This document shows positions 33,788 through 44,832 of a DNA stretch of 64,000 nt, in pieces; position 1 is the first letter of the stretch; each line of letters starts with the position of its first letter. This DNA comes from Perilla frutescens. Taxonomy: Eukaryota; Streptophyta; Magnoliopsida; Lamiales; Lamiaceae. The DNA is taken from the NCBI GenBank assembly GCA_026008535.1, contig BRKX01000006.1:37870664-37934663 (forward strand). The letters are read 5' to 3'. The notes beneath the pieces are model-generated. The model was not told where the DNA came from. It made no database searches and saw only the letters and a program-made list of their open reading frames with translations. Both the position numbers and the translations under genes were made by a program.

Positions 33788-35354
33788 TGAAAACAGAAAA
33801 CACAAGACCACATAAAAACCACATCAAATGCAAAAGTAACTACAATTTGATACTTATTTTCAATTCAAGTCGGACTCATAAAGAGACATTCATATTTAAT
33901 ATATTTGCTAACATATATATGACTAAAACAATGATAGAAACATCGTTTATAATTTTAAAAATAAAAATAAAAAATGGTATTGAACACAATACTTAACATT
34001 ACTCATAAAATTTTAGATCAAACACTTAAATGAACATCAACGAACAAATACCGGAAAAATCTAAAAAACACAGTGATGTACAGAAAAAAACCAAAAAACC
34101 ATAACAACTGATTTCTGACATACGCAAAGTGGACGGAAAATCTAACATTGTTAGAAAACACACATTAGCACATTTTTTTCACATACTTAGATTTGTTCAC
34201 ACACTATTACATAATTTATACACAAAGAATTATTCGAGAACCAGTTTTGTACAAATTTCAACAAACATTTTTCTCTGAATAATATATATCTAAAGGAAAA
34301 AAATGTAATATTTATATGGATTTCAGTAAGCATTTTGTCTCTTGATATCATGACAATACAAATTTCGAATAACATATATCAAGATAAAAAAAAATAAAAA
34401 TTATACAGTATAAAAATTTTGAAAAAAGAGAAAAGAGAAGAAAGAAGCCAAATCGTAATAAATCATTACAAATTATGTGCAATGGTGTGTGAACAAATCC
34501 AAATTTGTATAAAATATATACTAGTGTGTGTGTTTTTACTAGTATTTTCTAATAAGCGACCCTCGTAATAAACTTTTGTAAATAAAATATGGGACAAATT
34601 ACATTTTGATACTTACATTTTAGATATTTTTAAAAAATAACCCACCTTTTCAAAATTAACAAACAATACCTACTCTTTTCAAAATTTTTGCAAATCCAAC
34701 ATTTATTTGATCAATTTTATGGCATGAAAATCGTATGTAATTAATTATATTTTAAGATTTTTTGATTGGAGGATTATTTTTACGTGATTGGAGATATAGA
34801 AATATTAAAATACAATCAATATTACATAGAATTTTAGGCCTGAATGGTTGATCAATTGTTCGATTTATAAAATTTTGGAAAAAGGAATACTATTTTATTA
34901 ATTTTGAAAAAAATTAACTATTTTTTAAAATAACACAACATATGAATGTGTAATTGACCTTGCAATACTTAAACTATGTCAAAACTAATCAAATCTAAAC
35001 TATTTAAAGTCTCATTAAATCTAACATGGAACATTTGTCCAAAAATTAGTTTCTAACATCTATCTAAACATATATTAAGATAAACAATTGTTTATACTAA
35101 AATCATTATCTATCTCATAATTTAATAATTAAACTTTAGACAACAACTTTTTATATTATAAGCCACAATTTCTGAATAATAGACAATAGGATTGACACTA
35201 TTCACAGTTAATATCATATTTCTTGTTGGAAAATATGAAAAGGTGTGAGGGATTTTATTTAGATCATTCTAAACTCTAGAGTTCAAAGGTTAGCACTAAT
35301 GACAGCTTTTGAGTTTTAGGAGTTATACTTTGGTTTTAATGATGGAACACTTGA
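33788..35354. other. AT-rich spacer
   Basis: No convincing reading frame. The left part continues the diffuse repeat that flanks the outer element on its other side. A possible MITE at 34,592-34,959 is listed separately. Confidence 0.6.
34592..34959. mobile_element. possible MITE with long imperfect terminal inverted repeats
   Basis: The outer 150 bases or so at each end are imperfect reverse complements (shared blocks TTTTAAAAAATA, TTTCAAAATTAA, GATCAA). No coding capacity. The ends GGGACAAATTAC / GTAATTGACC are only roughly paired, and I could not fix a target duplication. It could also be a degenerate Mutator-type element. Confidence 0.4.
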
Positions 35355-35359
35355 GAATG
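35355..35359. repeat. target duplication GAATG (left)
   Basis: Partner CAATG lies at 38,506-38,510, one mismatch, directly outside the other LTR. Confidence 0.65.
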
Positions 35360-36463
35360 TGATACGAGCCCGAAAAGCATAAAAGAATCAAATCCAAGAA
35401 TACCATTGAGAGCTTCAAAGATAATCTCATGTTGTTCAAGATTAAAGATTGGAGATCAAGATTTGAAGAACACACGTGCATGAAAATATTTGGATATTTT
35501 GGGCAGCCCATGAAGATCAAATATTCAGCCCATGTTCGAGAGTTAAAGAGTCCAAGTTTGAAGGCCAAAGTTGTTGGGTTTATTTTATCCATAGTTAGAT
35601 TTTTATTATTTGATTTTTGGTATTTATTTTGTTTATTTTCGTTTTTTTTAATTAGGGAATTTCTAGAAGGTCTTATTTGTTAGGTAATTAGAGTTTTAAT
35701 TATGGAAACTTCTTTCCTAGTTAGAATTCTAGTTTAGGTAGTTTTCCTAGTCCAATTAGGATTCTTTTTAGCTATAATTTTCGTCCATATTATGTCCTAT
35801 AAATAGGATATCCTTTGTACATTATTATGTAGACAATTGCAAGAAATAAAGAGTTATTCTCAATCTGTCGCACGATCCTTCGGTTGATCAAAACTACAAA
35901 CATTCTATTGTTCTAGCAATTCAATAGTCTTATTCAACGTTCTTCAGGGTAAAACGAGTACTTGGGAGAATTGCTATCCGGAGAAGTTAGACGTGCGCGT
36001 TCGAGTTTTACAACACGTGTGGGTTCGCCGATCCTAATCTATCCTTCTACCAATTATCGCCGCCGCCAAATCCACACCTCCGACGACCTCTGCTATCAAC
36101 ATCGGCGTGTTCTGCCCAGTCCAGCCATCCTCAAGCCATCCTTCGTGTCCTCAATCGAGTCCTTGTTCGTCTATACATATTGTAGTAAGTTCTATTTCCA
36201 ATCGAGTCTTTTCTCATTCCAATCGTATTCGCCCTTTTCCCTTCATATTGGTATTGTGTTTTATTTTGGTATTGTTCATAGTCTAGAGTACCTAGGTTTC
36301 ATATTTAATTCAACATATTTTCGAGTCCATTGTCGTATTAATCGATTTTTATTTTCGTTCTTTTATTTGAGTTGTATTGATCCCTTACGCATCCGACGTA
36401 GTTTTGTTCCTAGCTTCCGCGTATTTTATTGTTGTCATGTCCCATAGGTCCCGGGTCACATCA
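35360..36463 (+). repeat. left LTR of the inverted-LTR element (type delta)
   Basis: 1,104 bp, TGATACGAGCC to GGGTCACATCA. A TATA box (CTATAAATAGG, 35,797-35,807) lies upstream of the presumed RNA start. The U5 end is shared with LTR copies 1-7, but U3 is different. Confidence 0.9.
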
Positions 36464-36468
36464 TAAAT

Positions 36469-36480
36469 TGGTATCAGAGC
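36469..36480 (+). promoter_or_regulatory. iMet primer-binding site
   Basis: TGGTATCAGAGC, 5 bases after the LTR end, exactly complementary to the 3' end of initiator tRNA-Met. The match breaks at the next base (G for C). Confidence 0.9.
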
Positions 36481-37422
36481 GAGGTCGGTTTCTATCGTTC
36501 GTGGTTCAATATGTCTGTTTTGTTCGTTTAATTGTTTTGAGTCTCTCGAGTTGTAATACTTGATTATTCATTAAAAAAAAGAGAAAAAGAGCATAGGGAT
36601 CGAAATCCCTACAACATAAAAAAATCAGCTTTATTTTCGGTTCTTGTTTTGTTTATTTCGATTGTTTTTCCTAGTCTAATAGGATTGTTTCCATACTAGA
36701 TAGATACTTAGGGATTTTAGATTGTGCCCATACTTGGTAAAACACATCTAAAAGTCTCTTACCTTATCTACTAGATTTCTTTCCTTGTTTAGATTTCATT
36801 CCATCCTCATCCATATCTAATCAAAATCTTCCATATCTATCCACCCATATTTCGATTCCTATCATCTGTAGGGTTTGAAAATTTCAGCTTCTTGTACATC
36901 TACACCACTGTGTGCACCATACATCATCCGTACACCACCCGGTTCATACACCCGTACACCAAACGCACCCTACACCCGTACACCAAAAACAACCGGTTTA
37001 CCTACACCATACCGGTTACCTACTCCATCATTTATTATGAATCCATACGATGCTCCCGAGTCATCCGGGCAGTTCCTTGCATGGGACACGAAGTACCATT
37101 TTGATGCAATGATCAAGAGCATGGAAGAAAATCTATAATTAATGAGAGACGAGCTGATTAATCCACTAGCCAAGTTAACAGAGTAACTTAAGTGTCTCAA
37201 CATGCAAAAAGCATTACCTCCACCACCTAGAACTCATCGCCAAACAACCCCATTTCGTTGGAGCGAACCTGAGTCATTCGAGGAGTTTCTACGTACCTAT
37301 TTACCACCTACACGGCCTGCATCACCTGTTCAGCTGGTCATGGATGTGCCAAGCCAAGCCAGCAACATTCAAGAGGAGGTCCACGTTGAGTTACCATCTG
37401 CGATCATTACCATCATTATTAT
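36481..37422 (+). pseudogene. leader and truncated gag of the inverted-LTR element
   Basis: Leader with the T-arm-like hairpin at 36,595-36,610, then a Thr/Pro/Tyr-rich repeat frame (PYTRTP units, 36,893-37,025). Next comes the Gag N-terminus (WDTKYHFDAMIKSMEENL), with a TAA at about 37,137, another stop 19 codons later, and a Pro-rich piece to 37,422. There it runs into the inverted LTR. Compared with the inner element, the capsid core onward is missing. Confidence 0.75.
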
Positions 37423-38505
37423 GTGACCCGGGACCTATGGGACACGACAACAACAAAATACGCGGAAGCTAGGAATGAAACTACGTCGGATGCGTAAGGG
37501 ATCAATACGACTCAAATAAAAGAATGAAAATACATCTCAACTAATACGACAATGGACTCGAAAATATGTTGAATTAAATACGAAACCTAGGTACTCTAGA
37601 CTATGAACAATACCAAAATAAAACACAATACCAATATGAAGGGAAAAGGGCGAATACGATTGGAATGAGAAAAGACTCCATTGGAAATAGAACTTACTAG
37701 AATATGTATACACGAACAAGGACTCGATTGAGGACACAAAGGATGGCTGGACTCGGCGGAACATGGTGGTGTTGATGGCGGAGGTCGTCGGAGGTGTGGA
37801 TTTGGCGGCGATGATAATTGGTAGAAGGATAGATTAGGATCGGCGAACCCATGTTGTAAAACTCGAACGCGCACGTCTAAGTTCTCCGGATAGCAATTCT
37901 CCCAAGTACTCGTTGTACCCTGAAGAACCTTGAATAAGACTATTGAATTGCTAGAACAATAGAATGTTTGTAGTTTTGATCAACCGAAGGATCGTGAGAC
38001 AGATTGAGAATAACTCTTTATTTCTTACAATTGTCTACATAATAATATACAATGGATGTCCTATTTATAGGACATAATATGGACGAAAATTATAGCTAAA
38101 AAGAATTCTAATTGGACTAGGAAAACTACCCAAACTAGAATTCTAACTAGAAAAGAAGTTTCCATAATTAAAACTCTAATTATCTAACAAATAAGACCTT
38201 CTAGAAATTCCCTAATTAAAAAAAATGAAAATAAACAAAATAAATACCAAAAATCAAATAATAAAAATCTAACTATGGATAAAATAAACCCAACAACTTT
38301 GGCCTTCAAACTTGGACTCTTTAACTCTCGAACATGGGTTGAATATTTGATCTTCATGGGCTGCCCAAAACATCTGAATATTTTCCTGCACGTGTGTTCT
38401 TCAAATCTTGATCTTCAATCTTTAATCTTGAACAATATGATTATCTTTGAAGCTCTCAATGATATTCTTGGATTTGATTCTTTTATGCTTTTCGGGCTCG
38501 TATCA
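37423..38505 (-). repeat. right LTR of the inverted-LTR element
   Basis: About 1,083 bp, the reverse complement of the left LTR with the last two or three U5 bases lost at the gag junction (ATTATTATGTGACCC instead of TTTATGATGTGACCC). It ends in TCGTATCA, then CAATG. Confidence 0.9.
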
Positions 38506-38510
38506 CAATG

Positions 38511-39077
38511 TTCCTTTGGAGCCTATGAAAAGAGCTCTCAACCATCATTTGAAAACACACCAAAATTTCATTCTCTTCTCTTCTCTCTTTTCTCGATCTT
38601 GCTCTCTAGTTTCGAGTTAAGCTTGTGGTCTAAGTTTCGGGTTCTAGCTCTCTTTGATCAAGTTCGAGCATAGTGTTCACTTCGCTGGAGGAAGTTCCGA
38701 TTCTTCCGTTGTATCCTGGGAATCAAAGTGTCTATACAGGACGAATTTAATTTAAGGAAACTGTGATTTCCACAGGCTTCGAGTTTCCTATATTCATGTT
38801 AATATTATGTTAATCCTTAGTTTATTTCAAACTATTGTTATTTTGATCTTCAATTATTATTATTGTTACGTTGTTATCTTATTTTGTTCAGCTAGATTCA
38901 ACATTTCTTTTATCTTCAAAATTGGTTTAGGTTATAATAGTTGTCTTTTAACAAACTTTTGCAATTTTATTTGCTATTTTTTAACTAAAATTTGAGAATT
39001 GTAACAATTTTTGTTATAATTTTTTTATGTACGTGGGAAGGATATATAGTCTAAAAAGAGTCTTCATTTGTGCTAGC
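38511..39077. other. spacer
   Basis: AT-rich, with no coding potential seen beyond short frames. It separates the inverted-LTR element from a MITE. Confidence 0.5.
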
Positions 39078-39634
39078 TATAATAAGGGCAAATTTCATAT
39101 TACTCCCTTGTGTTTTCACGAAAAATAAAAAAACCCCCTGTGTTAAAAAAATAGTCTTAAAACCCCCTTTGTTATGTATAATTCATCAAAAAAGCCCCCT
39201 TTTTAAGAAAGTGTATTACATTTGCTAAAAAAGAGTGTATGATTCTTATTTTTATAATTTTTGTATTATTTTTTAAATATAATTAATTTTTTAAAATAGT
39301 AGTTTAACCAAATACTATAATTTTTAAATACTATAAAATATATTTATATGTAAAAAAAATATGTAACATAGGAAATTATCAAAATAGCTAAATATTAGTA
39401 GTATAACCAAATACTAAAATTTATAAATGATATAAAATATATTTATCTATAACAAAAATTGTAAAAATAAGAATCATACACTCTTTTTTAGCAAATGTAA
39501 TACACTTTCTAAAAAAAGGGGGCTTTTTTTGATGAATTATACATAACATAGGGGATTTTAATACTATTTTTTTTAACACAAAGGGTTTTTTTATTTTTCG
39601 CGAAAACATTGGAGAGTAATATGAAATTTGCCCC

Positions 39635-39642
<8 letters not shown>
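39078..39642. mobile_element. Mutator-like MITE with long terminal inverted repeats
   Basis: Core 39,086-39,634, about 549 bp. The ends GGGCAAATTTCATATTACTC and its complement begin inverted repeats of roughly 150-200 bp that include the A/T-rich and CCCCC/GGGGG blocks. An 8-bp flank, TATAATAA, is repeated at 39,078-39,085 and 39,635-39,642, though the right copy merges with an AAT microsatellite. No ORF. Long arms and an 8-9 bp duplication fit a Mutator-derived MITE. Confidence 0.75.
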
Positions 39643-39676
<34 letters not shown>

Positions 39677-39677
39677 T
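39635..39677. repeat. (AAT)n microsatellite
   Basis: About 13 uninterrupted AAT units directly after the MITE. They probably expanded from its TATAATAA target site. Confidence 0.9.
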
Positions 39678-39997
39678 TATCCAACATGATTTGAGTATAA
39701 CTTATAACATAATTCATAATAATTTATTGATTTTTATTTCAATTTTATCATTTAAAATAAATAATTATATTTTCAATACATATTATATATTTAAAGAAAT
39801 TAAATATTCTTTAATAATGGACAATTATCTATACTTTGTAATTTATAGAATCACGCAGTTAGAAATAGATTTCTAACATGTATTTTCATTTAGTTCTTAA
39901 AGTTTATTTATTTTTTGTTTGTCCTAACCACATAATTTTTTTTATCTTCTTATCTAATTAATATGCACAATGTTTTCTTAATTCTAAAAATTTGAAC

Positions 39998-40031
<34 letters not shown>

Positions 40032-40045
40032 ATTCAAACTTATTA

Positions 40046-40316
40046 CTCCCCCGTCCCAATTATATAGTCCTTATTTCTATTTTGAGGTGTCCCAATTATA
40101 TAGTCTTATAACTATAAATAGTATTAATTTTCATAATAATGTACAAATATACCCTTGTCAGTTCTTGGAAATTAAAAATCAACTACTTAAATTTTTTAAA
40201 GGCATTAATTTTAAATAAGGGTAATATTTGAAGTTAAGCTTTAATATCTTATTTTTATAAATATTTTCAATCTACGTACGAAGAGAAATTGGACTATATA
40301 ATTAGGACGGAGGGAG
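40046..40316. mobile_element. Stowaway-like MITE (Tc1/mariner)
   Basis: Ends CTCCCCCGTCCCAATTATAT and, reversed, CTCCCTCCGTCCTAATTATA are the well-known Stowaway terminal repeats. About 271 bp, no ORF. TA is seen on the left; the right copy appears mutated to CA. An (AT)n run lies just upstream (about 40,003-40,030). Confidence 0.85.
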
Positions 40317-40664
40317 CATGATAATTTTATCCTCTCTACAAGTATACAACTCGTTTTTCCCACTCGTGTGTCACGTGAGCAATTTCAATTTATTCAACTC
40401 TAATAATATTCAACCATTAAATAGGACAAAGAAAATCATGAAGAAACAAAAAAAAAATAATAAAAATATATTGCAATGCAACGTCCGCTTCAAACTCCGA
40501 AAGATCGAGTAAACACCACAACAAACTTCTCCCACACTTTCCACTCACCGAAAAAGCGAAAAAACTATGCATTCTTAAAAAAGATTGATCCACACACACA
40601 ATCTCAAACTTATATTTCTACCTTGATCGAAAAGAAAAGAACAACAATCATCATCATCATCAAC

Positions 40665-42973
40665 ATGGAAGAAACCAACAAATCTCCTAATGATCACGGA
40701 GAAAACAAGAAAATGGTCATTAAATTAGGCGGCGGCGGCGGTGGCAGTGGCATTGGAGCTGTTGTTCTGTTGGGTGGCGCGTTGGCCACCGCCGCTTTGG
40801 CCTCCGTCTTCGCAGTCCGTCAAAAGAGGCGGAGCTCCGGAGAGGACAGCCACAATTCATCACCTGAGATCAACAACAAGAATGAGGATGGTGAAGCAGA
40901 TATAAGGTTTGTGAATTTGTGTGTGTGTGTGTGTGTGTTTTTTTTTTTTTTTTAATTGTGATTGTTGTTAAATTGTTACGATCATTTTGATTTAGAAGGG
41001 TTATTGTATTTTTGTGGATTTTGTTGTTTTGCAGCGAAGGAGGTAAAGAAGATGTTGAGTTGAAACTGGTAACTCTGTTTTTTCCTCTGCTGCTCCATGT
41101 TAATTATTGTTCTGGCATAATGATCTCTGGATTAGATTCTGCAAAATAAAATTCTGTTACAATTCAAGATAATCTATTCATATGAGAGATTTCTGAATTT
41201 ATGAGCGAATTTCTTCAGGATGACAAGGCCATGGTTGAAACTGGTGGGACCATTTCTGATGATGGATTTGTCATCAAAAAAGAAATTCCCCTTTTGGCTG
41301 AAAATCTGACAACTGAAGATGAAGAAGAGAAAGTAGAGTTCACTAAAGAAGATGTTTCAGATGATTACTTGCATGATGATCAAATCGAGGCCGATAAGAA
41401 TGCAGATGTGGAGAAGAAAGGATTGGAGGGGTTTTGCAATGGTAGTGGAGAGATCAATGAGGAGAAATGTGTAGAATTTAAAGCCACAAAGAAAGATAAG
41501 GTGGATTTGTGTGAGGCTATTATTGTATCTGAAAGAATTAGTATAGAAGGAGAAAAAACTCTACTTCCATTGTTTGAGGGTCATGAATATGAAAAAGATA
41601 GAGTAGAGTTCACTAACGAAGATGTTTCAGATGATTACTTGCATGATCAAGTCGAGGCCGATAAGAATGTGGAGGAGGAGAAGAAAGAATTGGAGGGGTT
41701 TTGCGATGGTATTGGAGAGATCAATGAGGAGAAATGTGCAGAATTGAAAGATAAGATGGATTTGAGTGAAGCTATTATTGTTTCTGAACGAATTAGTAAA
41801 GAAGGAGAAAAAACTCTGCTTCCAGTGTTTGAGGGTCATGAATATGAAAAAGATAGAGTAGAGTTCACTAAAGAAGATGTTTCAGATGATTATTTGGAAG
41901 ATCAAGTCGAGGCCGATAAGAATGTGGAGGTCGAGAAGAAAGAATTGGAGGGGTTTTGCAATGGTAATGGAGAGATCAATGAGAAGAAACGTGTAGAATT
42001 GAAAGATAAGGTGGATTTGAGTGAAGCTATTATTGTTTCTGAAAGAATTAGTAAAGATGAAGAAAAAACTATGCCTCCACTGTCTGAGGGTCATGGATAT
42101 GATATAGAACAAGATAATGTGGATGGAGATGATGAAGAAGGTTCCCTGCCAATCGATGATGTGGAAATGGTTCGAGTGGGTGAAGCAATTGTTGAAGAAG
42201 ACGAAAAATGTTATGTATGTGATGCAGGAATTGTCCCTAAACAGAATCGCCTAGTAGATGATATGGGGGAAGTTGGTGAGAGCGAGACCTCAATGCAGTT
42301 TGATGCTGAGAAAAACGTGGAGAAGGAAGTGGAGGAAGAGGTGATTTCAGTTGAGGTTGCAAGAGATGGCGACAATGGTGAAGACCCTCAAAAAGTGGAG
42401 CCGGATGGAAATGGGACATTGGTTCAATGTCCCGTTTCTCATCCAGATGACAGGAAAGATGATGTTGAGAGAGAGAATGAAAAGGGAGAGTTGATGAGAG
42501 AGAAGAGGCTAGAGCAGTTTGTTGGTGATGGTGGTAGAGTGAGAGATTTGAATGATGAAGCAGCTTTATCTAATGATTCCTGCAGTGAATCAAACTGGGA
42601 GGCTCTTTGGCAAGCAGAAATGCCTCAGCAAATCAAGATTATGAAGTATGAAGTGGGGGGGAAGATTCAAGAAGATATATTAAATTCAGAGAGTTATGCA
42701 ATGGAACTGAGAAGGATAAAGGGTTATCCAACAAATTATTCAATGAGATGGAGGGTGATAATCTGGACAGTTTCTGTGTTGTCATCACTCTCGTGCTCGT
42801 GGTTCTTCGACTTATCCTTAGCAAAGGTCTCCCTCGTCGTCTTCTTGACCGCGTTTCTGTTAGAAATCTATGGCTACTCACTACTGAATCGTCAGCATGC
42901 TCAGTGTTTACTTGCTGCAGAAGATCATGCCTATGATCATAAAATGCCAAGCAAGAAATTGGCAAAAATTTGA
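40665..42973 (+). CDS. acidic repeat-containing membrane protein, function unknown
   Basis: Three exons with GT-AG borders: 40,665-40,906, 41,035-41,068 and 41,219-42,973, giving 676 residues. Start chosen at the first ATG after an A/C-rich leader. Residues 23-29 are Gly-rich; 30-51 form a hydrophobic, Ala-rich helix followed by RQKRR. The long middle is highly acidic and contains three tandem units of 83-90 residues (131-220, 221-305, 306 to about 388), each with VEFTKEDVSDDYL, ELEGFCNG and IIVSERIS. Two more hydrophobic segments lie at about 604-622 and 626-646, before a Lys-rich end. The layout suggests a membrane-anchored protein with a large acidic loop. I do not recognise the family. 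All splice phases join cleanly and there are no stops, which marks it as a live gene among dead transposons. Confidence 0.85.
41333..42106 (+). repeat. three in-frame tandem repeats inside the gene
   Basis: Units 41,333-41,602, 41,603-41,857 and 41,858 to about 42,106, 249-270 bp each and very alike in DNA as well as protein. Units 2 and 3 are the closest pair. Length differences are multiples of three, so the frame is kept. Confidence 0.9.
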
Positions 42974-43600
42974 TCAGATTGTTAGTGTTATCTGATCCAT
43001 TGAATAATTGATGTATTGGCATACATATGCTGCAATCTTATCAGCATACAATGTGATCTCTCTTTGTTTCTCTTTTTCTCGGATCACAAATTTTATAAAA
43101 GAGTCTTATTTTTACCGAATTGAGTTTCCCTATTATATCCTTATAACACGGCTTTTTGAGCCCTCGACAGCTGACTAAGTTGGTGTGATATATGGGGAGA
43201 AAAAAGACAGTAGGAAAATGATTCAGACAAGATTTTTTTAAAAAATTAACAGTTGGTGTTTACATTGATAATTTCAACTGTTTATGAGGTTTGGCACAAA
43301 CTCACTGTGGAATGAAACAGGGAACATAGAAAAATAATCTAAAACTACTCAATCAAAACTTGTGCAATGATATACTGCTGAAACTTGTTTTTTTTTTTTT
43401 TTAATTTACTTTAAAGTTTCCATCTTGATAATACCAAGAACAATTGGGAAAATTCAAATTTTCTTAAATCGCTCGTTTGATTATGTTAAAAGGGGACAAA
43501 CCATGGACGGCGAATGATCTCAAGCCGCGACTTCACAAGTTGTGGAATCTGACCCAGGACTGGTGACTGATCTCTCTTGGCAAAGGTTATTTTACTCTCC
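42974..43600. other. 3' flank of the gene
   Basis: Probably holds the 3' untranslated region in its first 150 bases or so. No clear poly(A) signal is seen. The rest is spacer with a poly-T run near 43,388-43,402. Confidence 0.5.
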
Positions 43601-44832
43601 AGTTTTCTTGTGCCACGGATCAATCAAAGGTGCGGCGTTCTCAATCTTGGAATCTATCTCCCGGTTTCTTGAAAATCCGGGATTTGGTCCTGGATTTTAC
43701 CCCATATAAATTGAATTCAATATTAGCACTGGTTTGGGTTTGTTTATATAATCTTCTGATCAAATATTGGCACGCGGAGGTTCTCGTCGGAATTGCCCGA
43801 GCTGTTGTGACGCCGTTGAAGATAGATGGCAACACGATACATGGTATGGTTGGTTATTATGCTCGGGTGTTGATTGAAGTGGATATGGCTCAGACTTTGC
43901 AGTCCTCCGTCATGATTGGTAGAGACGATGCTTCTTTTTTGTAGACTTCCACTTTGAGAATTTACCGGCGTTTTGCACTGCCTGTCAGATGGTAGGACAT
44001 GCAACGTCTAAATGCCGTAACATTAAGAGACAGACTACAGATGATCAACGGAATGGGGTTGAGTCTAATGCAACTGGTGTGGCAGGGATTTGCAGTCAGA
44101 AGAAGGATACGCATTCAACTAAGGACTGGGTTGTGAAGTCGTTTGGGACTAGTTACGTTCTATGGGAATGGAGAATGACAATAATGAAAAGAATAGCTCC
44201 AGTCGGGACAATCCAAGTTTAGTTGCTAATGCATTCGATGTTTTAATAGAAGTTACGCGTCCAATTGAGCCTGAATTGTCTAGAACTTGCATGGATGAGA
44301 TTCTGACACCGAATAATGATCACACCGAGGAGATCATGAATAATTCTGTGGAAGGGGAGCAAAATAATGATCACACCAAGGAGGAGATAATGAATAATTA
44401 TGTTGAAGGGGATGGTTGCGTAGAGGACATGCATAAGTCTGGAATTCAGGAGTTGGAGGGTGTACATAATCCTAGCCAATCGGATGTACAAGAGGAAGTG
44501 ATGCGTGATAGTCTAGCGGGGGATCAAAAGTTGTTCAGTGGGCTGATGATGTTGAAGATGAGGAACGTGTGGTTTCTGAGGAAATTCCAAGGATTACCCA
44601 TACTAAAAGAGTGTATACTAAAAGGAATATCCCTCCGGCTCCGAGTTTACGACCCTCTGGTTGTCTTAGAAATGAAGGGGACCAGAATGTTGAGGAAGGT
44701 TTAACACCTTATGTCATAGCTGCGCCAAATTCAGCTGCACTAGCTAATATGGAAATGGTGTCTCATATGTTCTGTAACACGGTGATGGCAATGAATGTCA
44801 ATCCTCCGCGGCATGACTCTCAGTCTCAATGA
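43600..44832 (+). pseudogene. DUF4283 / zinc-knuckle ORF of a LINE-type retroelement, broken
   Basis: The frame from 43,630 gives SPGFLKIRDLVLDFTPYKLN, VWVCLYNLLIKYWHAEVL, GIARAVVTPLKID and GYYARVLIEVDMAQTL, the usual order of a DUF4283 domain. A lost T in a T-run at 43,937-43,943 makes a TAG. The other frame resumes with FENLPAFCTACQMVGHATSKC, a CCHC zinc knuckle. A Glu/Asn-rich tail with a repeated NNDHTEEIMNN unit runs to 44,700, and a further frame to 44,832. This is ORF1-like sequence of plant L1-type elements or a host gene derived from one. No endonuclease or RT follows, so it is truncated. Confidence 0.65.

Larger units (their letters stand above)
35360..38505. mobile_element. 3.1-kb LTR element with inverted LTRs
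   Basis: Left LTR (+) 35,360-36,463, iMet primer site, leader, start of gag, then directly an LTR in - orientation, about 37,423-38,505. Both outer ends are therefore U3 starts (TGATACGAGCCCGAAAAGCA), whereas a normal element has one U3 and one U5 end. The LTRs look about 95% or more alike. No polypurine tract, protease or pol is present. The flanks GAATG/CAATG suggest that it integrated in this form. Confidence 0.8.

Noticed and set aside
41627..42112. Antisense frames of 70-76 codons
   Set aside because: They mirror the internal repeats of the host gene.
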